From: Aeromicrobium sp.
GTDB taxonomy: Bacteria; Actinomycetota; Actinomycetes; Propionibacteriales; Nocardioidaceae
Direction of reading: 5' to 3'
NCBI GenBank assembly: GCA_023254755.1
Contig: JALRKU010000187.1
Span: 1 to 5,162 of the forward strand
DNA: 5,162 bases
Both the position numbers and the translations under genes were made by a program. The notes beneath the pieces are model-generated. The model made no database searches. It was not told the DNA's origin and saw only the letters and a program-made list of their open reading frames with translations. This document shows, in pieces, positions 1 through 4,699 of this stretch (the stretch's first letter is position 1; each line of letters begins with the position of its first letter).

Positions 1-548
1 TGAACCAGCAGTGGCGCCGCAACATCAAGAAGGCCGCCAAGGCCGGCGTCGAGGTGACCCTCGGCTCCCGCGCCGATCTGCCCGCCTTCCACGCGCTCTA
101 CGCCCACACCGCCGAGCGCGACCACTTCACCCCGCGGCCCCTGGCCTACTTCGAGCGGATGTGGGACGCGCTCACGGCCGAGGAGCCCGATCGGCTCGTC
201 CTCTACCTGGCGCATCACGAGGGCGACCTGGTCGCCGCGACCACGCTGGTCCGGGTCGGTGAGCACGCGTGGTACTCCTACGGGGCGTCGACGTCGGCCA
301 AGCGCGACGTGCGCGGGTCGAACGCGATCCAGTGGCGGATGATCAGCGACGCCGCGGCTGCCGGTGCCACCGTGTACGACCTGCGCGGCATCACCGACAC
401 CCTCGCCGAGGGCGACCCGCACCTGGGGCTCATCCAGTTCAAGGTCGGCACCGGTGGCGAGGCCGTCGAGTACCTGGGCGAGTGGGACCTGCCGCTCAAC
501 CGGCCGCTCTACCTCGGCTTCACGCAGTACATGAGGAGACGAGGATGA
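1..548 (+). CDS. FemAB/FemX-type peptidoglycan bridge aminoacyltransferase, 3' part only
   Basis: The reading frame is open from the left edge (first full codon at 3) to TGA at 546-548, giving 181 residues, about the C-terminal half of a family that usually has 330-400. The visible part begins with W-R-R-N-I-K-K-A and A-G-V-E-V, the usual FemAB entry into the second GNAT-like domain. It continues with the E-R-D-x-F block and ends with Y-D-L-R-G-I, the F-K-x-G-T-G-G-E stretch and E-Y-L-G-E-W-D, all typical of the family's second half. Such enzymes are cytoplasmic and transfer amino acids from aminoacyl-tRNA to the lipid-linked peptidoglycan precursor; in Streptomyces a FemX is credited with adding the glycine of the LL-diaminopimelate bridge. 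The specific amino acid here is inferred from lineage. The internal GTG at 54 is not the real start because homologous sequence continues upstream. The stop overlaps the next start codon (ATGA, 545-548), so the downstream genes are probably in the same operon. Confidence 0.9.
   Translation, partial: NQQWRRNIKKAAKAGVEVTLGSRADLPAFHALYAHTAERDHFTPRPLAYFERMWDALTAEEPDRLVLYLAHHEGDLVAATTLVRVGEHAWYSYGASTSAKRDVRGSNAIQWRMISDAAAAGATVYDLRGITDTLAEGDPHLGLIQFKVGTGGEAVEYLGEWDLPLNRPLYLGFTQYMRRRG
534..538 (+). promoter_or_regulatory. Strong ribosome binding site for the small ORF at 545
   Basis: AGGAG lies 6 nt before the ATG at 545, inside the last codons of the FemAB gene. It is the best Shine-Dalgarno match in the FemAB to racemase junction. 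It serves the small ORF rather than the racemase, whose own start at 619/625 has only a GAGG at 613-616. Confidence 0.55.
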
Positions 549-622
549 CGCGCGCCGAGGCGCCGAGGGGCGCACCGCGACCGACCGCCCTCGTCCACCC
601 CGCAGACGCGGCGAGGCGGTGA
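545..622 (+). CDS. Possible 25-residue coupling ORF between FemAB and racemase genes
   Basis: An ATG at 545 opens a 25-codon frame ending in TGA at 620-622. The start overlaps the FemAB stop (ATGA) and the stop overlaps the GTG start of the racemase-like gene (GTGA, 619-622). A strong AGGAG stands 6 nt upstream. The predicted peptide is rich in Ala, Arg and Pro, begins MTRAEAPRG and ends ADAARR; it has no signal peptide or membrane segment and I do not recognise it. Its likeliest role, if translated, is to carry ribosomes from the FemAB stop to the racemase start by termination and re-initiation. The alternatives are that it is chance, since random open frames of this size are common at this GC content, or that it is the remnant of an N-terminal extension of the racemase lost by frameshift. 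The racemase frame has no start codon between its upstream stop (532-534) and 619, so an in-frame longer racemase is excluded. Confidence 0.3.
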   Translation: MTRAEAPRGAPRPTALVHPADAARR

Positions 623-1677
623 CGATGTTCGACCTCCACGTCGACGCGAACCGGTGGCGCGCCCACCTCGACCACGTCACGCAGACCCGGCCCGGCCTGG
701 TGCCGGTGATCAAGGGGAACGGCTACGGCTTCGGCCGCGACCTGCTGTGCACCGAGGCCACCCGCACGGGGGCCGACCTGGTGGCGGTCGGCACGTACGG
801 CGAGGTCGACGCCGCACTGTCGGCGTTCGGCGGCGACGTCATGGTGCTCACACCGTGGCGTCCCTTCCTCGAGGTGATCGACGACCCCCGGGTCGTGCAC
901 ACCGTCGGCCGGGTCGAGGACGTCGCCGAGATCGCGCAGCGCAGCCCGGGAGCGCGGGTCGTGGTGGAGGGCGAGACGTCGATGTCGCGCCACGGTCTGG
1001 ACCGGCACGAGCTCGCGGCGGCCGTCGCGGCGCTCGGTGACCTCGTGGTCGAGGGCTTCGCGATCCACCTGCCGCTCGCCGGTCAGTCGGTCCGCGGACA
1101 GGCACCCGACGCCAACCTGGCCGAGGCCCAGAGCTGGGCCGGTGCGCTGCTGGCCTCGCAGCTGGACACCACGACGCTGTTCGTGTCGCACCTGACGGCG
1201 AGCGAGGCCGCCGCGCTCGCCGCCACACGGCCCCAGCTGACGGTGCGCCCCCGGGTCGGCACCGCCCTGTGGCTCGGCGACCTGGGCGCGCTGTCGGTCC
1301 GGTCCACGGTGCTCGATCGTCACACGGTCGCCCGCGGGGAGCGCGTCGGCTACCGCCAGCGGGCCATGCCGCGCGACGGCGTGCTGCTGGTCGTCGCGGG
1401 CGGCACCAGCCACGGCGTGGGGCTCGAGGCACCGCGTGCCGGTGGGGGCGTCGTCCAGCGCGGCAAGACGCTGGCGAAGGGTGGCCTGGAGGCCGCCGGC
1501 CTGTCGCTGTCGCCGTTCACGATCGGTGGTCGTCAGCGCTGGTTCGCCGAACCGCCCCACATGCAGGTCAGCCTGGTGTTCCTGCCCGCCGACGTGCCGG
1601 CCCCCGAGGTGGGCGACGAGGTCGACGTCGCGGTGCGCTTCACGACCACCACGTTCGACCGCGTCGAGCTCGACTGA
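619..1677 (+). CDS. Alanine-racemase-family PLP protein (divergent, cell-wall associated)
   Basis: The product is a 352-residue protein with the alanine racemase fold: an N-terminal PLP barrel and a C-terminal beta domain. The PLP lysine is K32 in VIKGNGYGFG (normally V-K-A-N-A-Y-G-H-G). E-T-S-M-S-R-H-G (119-126) matches the D-T-G-M-x-R-x-G barrel motif. R210-P-R-V-G matches the arginine that contacts the PLP ring nitrogen. Y245 in R-V-G-Y-R-Q sits where the catalytic tyrosine of the C-terminal domain is expected. By contrast, the standard G-Y-A-D-G is replaced by A-G-G-T-S-H-G (260-266), M-D-Q by M-Q-V (315-317), and the chain ends soon after the G-D-E-V strand (332-335), so the usual C-terminal segment with the Y-x-V-P-R motif is missing. 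Family Alr proteins are usually 360-390 residues. The start may be GTG 619 or ATG 625; the latter has GAGG 8 nt upstream. The position directly after a FemAB gene suggests a role in supplying or modifying a cell-wall amino acid, but substrate and even racemase activity are inference. Confidence 0.85.
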   Translation: MTMFDLHVDANRWRAHLDHVTQTRPGLVPVIKGNGYGFGRDLLCTEATRTGADLVAVGTYGEVDAALSAFGGDVMVLTPWRPFLEVIDDPRVVHTVGRVEDVAEIAQRSPGARVVVEGETSMSRHGLDRHELAAAVAALGDLVVEGFAIHLPLAGQSVRGQAPDANLAEAQSWAGALLASQLDTTTLFVSHLTASEAAALAATRPQLTVRPRVGTALWLGDLGALSVRSTVLDRHTVARGERVGYRQRAMPRDGVLLVVAGGTSHGVGLEAPRAGGGVVQRGKTLAKGGLEAAGLSLSPFTIGGRQRWFAEPPHMQVSLVFLPADVPAPEVGDEVDVAVRFTTTTFDRVELD

Positions 1678-1681
1678 GCCC

Positions 1682-1698
1682 GACGCGGCCATCGCGTC
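1682..1698. terminator. Short perfect hairpin between convergent genes, possible bidirectional terminator
   Basis: GACGCG (1682-1687) and CGCGTC (1693-1698) form a perfect 6-bp stem around a 5-nt GCCAT loop. It almost fills the 19-nt gap between the racemase stop and the PBP stop and includes two bases of the PBP stop codon. There is no T-run on either side, so it is not a classical intrinsic terminator. GC-rich stems without U-tracts are common at gene ends in actinobacteria. With so short a stem, chance is possible. Confidence 0.35.
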
Positions 1699-3919
1699 AG
1701 CCGACGCACCGGCCCCCGAGCACGCCGGTGTCCCAGGTGTAGCCCGCCGCCTCGCAGCTGCCCCGGTTGGTGAAGGAGCTCGGCGGAGGCGTGGTGGGCT
1801 GGGTCGGTTCCTGGGTCGGCTGCGTCGCCGTCGGCGTCGGCGTCGGCTTCGGGGTGGTCCTGGTGGGCCGCGGCTTCGGCTTCGGGGCCCGGTAGACCGT
1901 TCCCTTCTTGGCCTTGATGTTGCCGGGCGAGATGAAGGTGCCGCACTCGGTGCCCTCGAGCGCCGGGTTCATGTAGGCCTGGAACGTCCTCGCCGGGATC
2001 TGACCGCCGAAGAACGGGATCATGTAGCCCTCGAGGTCCTCGTTGCCGCGGCCGCGGTTGTACATGACCGCCGTCGCGAGCTTGGGCGTGAAGCCCGCGA
2101 ACCACGACGACGACACGTGCTGGTCGTCGTCGTCGCCGGCCGTGGCGGTGCCCGTCTTGCCGGCGGTCGGGCAGATGGTGCGCCCGTTGGAGCCCGTGCC
2201 GTTGGCACCGGAGTTGACGACGGCCTGCATGGCCTTGATCGTGTCGCCCGCGACGTCCTCGTCGATCGTGCGCTCGGTCTCGACCTGGTGCTCGTAGACG
2301 GTCTCGCCGGACCGCTGCACCTTGTCCACCACGAACCACTGCGCCCGCTCGCCGCCGGCCGCGATCGTGGCGTAGGCGTTGGCCATGTCGATCGGCGCGA
2401 CCGGGGCGTAGCCGAGGGACGTGACGGCGACCGGCGAGATGGCGTCGGCGACGCTCTGCGGGATGCCCGCCTGGACCGCCGCGTCGAGGACCTTGCTCGC
2501 CCCGACCTCGACGTTGTCGTCGCCCATCTGCAGCGTCAGGTCGACGAACGCGGTGTTGATCGACTTCTGGGTCGCGCGCTCCAGCGACACCGAGCCGAAC
2601 GACGAGCCGCCCGAGTCGCCCTGGTTCTCGATCGTGCCCTTGCCCACCGTGATGGGCGAGTTGCCGTCGAGCTTGGTCTGCAGGCCGTAGCCGTCCTCCA
2701 GGGCCGCGATGACCGCGAACGCCTTGAACGTCGACCCGGGCTGCGTGCGCTCGGTCGCCCAGTTGAACGGCTGCTTGACGAAGTCGGGCCCGCCGTAGAG
2801 CGCCTGGACGCCCCCCGTGCCCGGCTCGATCGAGACGAGCGCGGTGTGCAGCTCCTTCTTGTCGGGCCGGTTGGCCTTGACGGCCGCCACCGCGTCGCGC
2901 TGGCGGTCGTAGTCGAACGACGTGATGATCTTGTAGCCGCCTCCGTCGATCTGCGAGTCGGTGAAGTCGAGGTCGTTGACGAGCTCGTTCTTGACCATGT
3001 CGAGCAGGTAGCCCTTGGTGCCGCCGAAGCGGTTGCTGATCTTCTTCTTCGCGACCTTCGGCATCCGGTCGCGGAACTTGTCGCGCTCCTCGGCCGTGAT
3101 GGCGCCCGACTTCTGCATGCCGTCGAGGACGTAGGTGAAGCGCGGCATGATGCGCTCCTTCGCCCCGTCGGCGTAGGGGTCGTAGTAGCTGGGGCTGTTG
3201 ATGACGGTCGCCAGCAGCGCGGCCTGGGCGTAGTTCAGGTCCTTGGCCGGCTTGTCGAAGTAGGTCTGCGACGCGACCTCGACGCCGTACGAGCCGTTGC
3301 CGAAGTAGATCGTGTTGAGGTAGCCCTCGAGGATGTCCTTCTTGCTCAGCTGGTTGTGGATCTTGATCGAGAGCACGGCCTCCTTGACCTTGCGCGTGTA
3401 CGAGCGCTCCTGGGTCAGGTAGAGGATCTTGACGTACTGCTGGGTGATCGTGGATCCGCCCGAGGTGATCTCGCCCGACGACGTGTTGTCGCGCACCGCG
3501 CGCAGGATGCCCTTGAAGTCGATGCCGCGGTTGGAGTAGAACGACCGGTCCTCCGCCGCGATGGCGGCGGCCTGCATCGAGGCCGGGATCTCCGAGAGGG
3601 GGATGCTCTCGCGGTCCTGGTTCGCGAACGAGCCGATCTCGTGCTTGCCGTCGGAGTAGTAGACCTTGGTGGTCTGCGTCAGGAAGTCGGCGTTCGGGTC
3701 GGGGATCGCGATCGCGCGGTAGAGGATGAAGAAGGTCAGCGCTCCCGCGAGGATGCCCGAGACGGCGAGGAACGCGAACCAGCGCAGGACCTTGGACCAC
3801 CAGGGTCCGTGGCCGCCGATGCCCTGGGCGATCCCGCGCAGGCGTCCGCCACCGCCTCCGCTGCGTCGGGAGGTGGGGGTGCGTCGGGACGTGGCGGGAC
3901 GTCGTCGGGCCTGGGCCAC
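1697..3919 (-). CDS. ponA: Class A penicillin-binding protein (transglycosylase/transpeptidase), PonA1-like
   Basis: This 740-residue bifunctional enzyme polymerises lipid II into glycan strands and cross-links the stem peptides outside the membrane. A basic cytoplasmic tail with a Gly run (1-46) precedes one membrane helix (about 47-69). The GT51 domain has the catalytic E123 in A-E-D-R-S-F-Y, G-G-S-T-I-T-Q-Q (154-161), R-K-V-K-E with second glutamate E180, and I-L-E-G-Y-L-N (196-202). The transpeptidase has S396-T-F-K399, S453-I-N455 and K588-T-G590. An unusual D-D-D-D (596-599) follows the KTG box. Residues 677-713 are a Pro/Thr/Lys-rich linker and 714-740 a tail with C722 and C738. The only four cysteines (583, 659, 722, 738) all lie outside the membrane, which would allow two disulfides. 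There are no PASTA repeats. The GTG start at 3919-3917 is supported by AAGGA 8 nt upstream. It is divergent from padR-ino1 and convergent with the racemase. Proximity to ino1 and padR recalls M. tuberculosis ponA1, so PonA1 orthology is likely but not proven here. Confidence 0.96.
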   Translation of the reverse strand: MAQARRRPATSRRTPTSRRSGGGGGRLRGIAQGIGGHGPWWSKVLRWFAFLAVSGILAGALTFFILYRAIAIPDPNADFLTQTTKVYYSDGKHEIGSFANQDRESIPLSEIPASMQAAAIAAEDRSFYSNRGIDFKGILRAVRDNTSSGEITSGGSTITQQYVKILYLTQERSYTRKVKEAVLSIKIHNQLSKKDILEGYLNTIYFGNGSYGVEVASQTYFDKPAKDLNYAQAALLATVINSPSYYDPYADGAKERIMPRFTYVLDGMQKSGAITAEERDKFRDRMPKVAKKKISNRFGGTKGYLLDMVKNELVNDLDFTDSQIDGGGYKIITSFDYDRQRDAVAAVKANRPDKKELHTALVSIEPGTGGVQALYGGPDFVKQPFNWATERTQPGSTFKAFAVIAALEDGYGLQTKLDGNSPITVGKGTIENQGDSGGSSFGSVSLERATQKSINTAFVDLTLQMGDDNVEVGASKVLDAAVQAGIPQSVADAISPVAVTSLGYAPVAPIDMANAYATIAAGGERAQWFVVDKVQRSGETVYEHQVETERTIDEDVAGDTIKAMQAVVNSGANGTGSNGRTICPTAGKTGTATAGDDDDQHVSSSWFAGFTPKLATAVMYNRGRGNEDLEGYMIPFFGGQIPARTFQAYMNPALEGTECGTFISPGNIKAKKGTVYRAPKPKPRPTRTTPKPTPTPTATQPTQEPTQPTTPPPSSFTNRGSCEAAGYTWDTGVLGGRCVG
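1781..1891 (-). repeat. Pro/Thr-rich linker of the PBP with tandem hexamer
   Basis: This stretch encodes PBP residues 677-713, mostly Lys-Pro and Pro-Thr dipeptides. On the plus strand, 1830-1847 holds three exact tandem copies of GTCGGC, preceded by a one-mismatch copy GTCGCC at 1824-1829; the minus-strand reading gives repeated Pro-Thr. A unit of 6 nt keeps the frame, so copy number could vary between strains without breaking the gene. Such linkers typically extend a terminal segment into the wall; glycosylation of the threonines is possible in actinobacteria but not shown here. Confidence 0.7.
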
Positions 3920-3927
3920 AGAGATAG

Positions 3928-3932
3928 TCCTT
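3928..3932 (-). promoter_or_regulatory. PBP ribosome binding site
   Basis: Read on the minus strand this is AAGGA, 8 nt before the GTG at 3919. It fixes that GTG as the PBP start; it also fits the position of the basic tail ahead of the single membrane helix. Confidence 0.7.
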
Positions 3933-3938
3933 CGTCGA

Positions 3939-3968
3939 GATCCGGGGCGGATCGGGGCAGGGGATCCG
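3939..3968. repeat. Three GATCCG/CGGATC half-sites in the PBP leader
   Basis: GATCCG (3939-3944), GGG, CGGATC (3948-3953) form a perfect 15-bp inverted repeat. A further GATCCG at 3963-3968 can pair with the same middle arm across 9 nt. The innermost copy lies 6 nt beyond the PBP ribosome binding site. Read as DNA, these could be operator half-sites; read as RNA, they allow two mutually exclusive hairpins, provided transcription starts upstream of 3968. Neither role is demonstrated. Confidence 0.45.
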
Positions 3969-4005
3969 TCCTAGTGTGCCGGACCGACCTGAGAGAGCCC
4001 AGCAC

Positions 4006-4053
4006 CACCGAGTGGACCGGTGACGGAGGTCACCCGGAGCACCCGGTGGACCG
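4006..4053. repeat. Cluster of CACC(C)GG repeats and a stem in the divergent promoter region
   Basis: CACCCGG occurs twice (4031-4037 and 4040-4046). GTGGACCG occurs twice (4012-4019 and 4046-4053). CCGGTGAC (4017-4024) and GTCACCCGG (4029-4037) form a near-perfect inverted repeat with one unpaired C, and CACCG (4006-4010) pairs with CGGTG (4018-4022). Overlapping repeats of this density suggest binding sites for a regulator of one or both flanking genes, though short GC-rich repeats arise easily in this base composition. Confidence 0.35.
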
Positions 4054-4056
4054 AAG

Positions 4057-4086
4057 TCGACGGTCGATGTATCGTCCCGATATACA
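4057..4086 (+). promoter_or_regulatory. Candidate padR-ino1 promoter with overlapping dyad operator
   Basis: TCGACG (4057-4062) and TATACA (4081-4086), 18 nt apart, are a plausible -35/-10 pair; a second pair, TGGACC (4047-4052) and TATCGT (4070-4075) with a 17-nt spacer, is equally good by eye. Over both -10 boxes lies an interrupted dyad at 4068-4086: outer arms TGTAT/ATACA (spacer 9) or inner arms TATCG/CGATA (4070-4074 and 4078-4082, spacer 3). PadR proteins often bind such A/T-rich dyads in their own promoters, so autoregulation extending to ino1 is the natural inference. Confidence 0.45.
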
Positions 4087-4106
4087 GACACATTCGTACC
4101 TTTGTC

Positions 4107-4113
4107 AGGGAGG
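4107..4113 (+). promoter_or_regulatory. Ribosome binding site deciding the padR start
   Basis: AGGGAGG stands 6 nt before the GTG at 4120. This favours GTG 4120 over the in-frame TTG at 4102, which would place this site inside the gene and has no comparable site of its own. Confidence 0.75.
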
Positions 4114-4119
4114 CTGACG

Positions 4120-4686
4120 GTGGCCAGGCGCGGCGCGGCGTTGGAGGTGGCGGTCCTCGGACTGCTCCACGACGCACCCATGCACGGCTACGAGCTGCGC
4201 AAGCAGCTCAACGTCCTCCTCGGCTGGGGTCGGGTGCTGTCGTACGGCACGCTCTACCCGTGCCTGAAGGCGCTCGGGGCCGCCGGCTACATCGTGGCCG
4301 ACGAGTCCGCAGCGCCCGAGGGCCGCAGCCGGCGCACCCGGATCGTCTACCGCCTCACGGCCGAGGGCAAGGAGCACTTCGCCCAGAGCCTGGAGGAGTC
4401 GGGCCCCTCGGCCTGGGACGACGAGTCGTTCGGTGTGCGGTTCGCGTTCTTCGCCCGGACCGACCGCGCGTCGCGGGTCCGCATCCTCGAGGGTCGGCGC
4501 AGCCGCCTCGAGGAGCGGCTCGACACCGTGCGCCGGTCCGCCCAGCGGGGGCGCGAGCGCGCCGACGCCTACACCGCGGAGCTCCAGCGCCACGGTCTGG
4601 AGTCGGTGGAGCGCGAGATCAGCTGGCTCACGGACCTCATCGACCGCGAGCGGTCCGGTGGCATCACCAACGACGACGAGAAGTAG
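4120..4686 (+). CDS. PadR-family transcriptional regulator
   Basis: The product has 188 residues from GTG 4120. The N-terminal winged helix-turn-helix is clear: L-E-V-A-V-L-G-L-L (8-16), the P-M-H-G-Y-E-L motif (20-26), S-Y-G-T-L-Y-P (41-47) as the recognition helix start, L-K-A-L-G-A-A-G-Y-I (49-58), and the wing ending in R-I-V-Y-R-L-T-A-E-G. The C-terminal half is highly charged and helical, with R-S-R-L-E-E-R-L-D-T-V-R-R suggesting the coiled-coil dimerisation arm of PadR proteins, and ends in an acidic D-D-E-K. Such proteins are usually dimeric DNA-binding repressors; the ligand here is unknown. The gene lies 13 nt upstream of ino1 on the same strand and divergent from the PBP, so it probably controls its own operon and perhaps the PBP. 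A PadR-like gene beside ino1 is also known in mycobacteria (Rv0047c, from memory), which argues for a conserved functional link. Confidence 0.92.
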   Translation: MARRGAALEVAVLGLLHDAPMHGYELRKQLNVLLGWGRVLSYGTLYPCLKALGAAGYIVADESAAPEGRSRRTRIVYRLTAEGKEHFAQSLEESGPSAWDDESFGVRFAFFARTDRASRVRILEGRRSRLEERLDTVRRSAQRGRERADAYTAELQRHGLESVEREISWLTDLIDRERSGGITNDDEK

Positions 4687-4689
4687 AAG

Positions 4690-4695
4690 AAGGAG
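4690..4695 (+). promoter_or_regulatory. ino1 ribosome binding site
   Basis: AAGGAG lies 4 nt before the ATG at 4700 and just after the padR stop. The strong site suggests ino1 can be translated efficiently independent of padR. Confidence 0.65.
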
Positions 4696-4699
4696 AACC

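Larger units (their letters stand above)
3920..4119. promoter_or_regulatory. Divergent promoter region between PBP and padR genes
   Basis: These 200 nt hold no convincing gene. The part nearest the PBP contains its ribosome binding site and a set of GATCCG/CGGATC half-sites. The middle (4006-4053) is GC-rich with CACC(C)GG repeats and a stem. The part nearest padR (about 4064-4105) is clearly richer in A and T than the surroundings and contains TATA-like boxes with a dyad, as expected for the padR-ino1 promoter. For the PBP, the only -10 candidate I see is TAGGAC at 3973-3968 (minus strand), without a good -35 partner, so its promoter is uncertain. Confidence 0.6.

Noticed and set aside
54..56. 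GTG at 54 as the start of a short complete gene
   Set aside because: The frame is open to the window edge and the upstream codons encode conserved FemAB residues (W-R-R-N-I-K-K-A), so the gene is cut by the window rather than starting here.
520..1692. 390-codon minus-strand frame opposite the racemase gene
   Set aside because: It is the antisense shadow of a gene with clear PLP-racemase motifs; the composition is biased to Arg, Gly, Asp and His and no family is recognisable.
3736..4008. 90-codon minus-strand frame across the PBP start region
   Set aside because: It overlaps the PBP N-terminal coding part in another frame, is rich in Ser, Arg and Pro without motifs, and conflicts with the well-placed PBP ribosome binding site.
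1436..4117. Very long plus-strand open frame (893 codons) opposite the PBP gene
   Set aside because: It is low-complexity Arg/Val/Asp/Leu-rich sequence with no domain, antisense to a PBP whose motifs are all intact. Long antisense frames are a normal effect of high GC at third codon positions.
4102..4119. TTG at 4102 as an upstream padR start
   Set aside because: The strong AGGGAGG at 4107-4113 is correctly spaced for GTG 4120 and would lie inside the gene if TTG were used; PadR homologues usually begin only a few residues before the first helix.
1533..4181. Long minus-strand open frame (882 codons) in another frame over the PBP
   Set aside because: Its Arg/Gly/His-rich translation has no recognisable motif and overlaps the true PBP frame on the same strand throughout.
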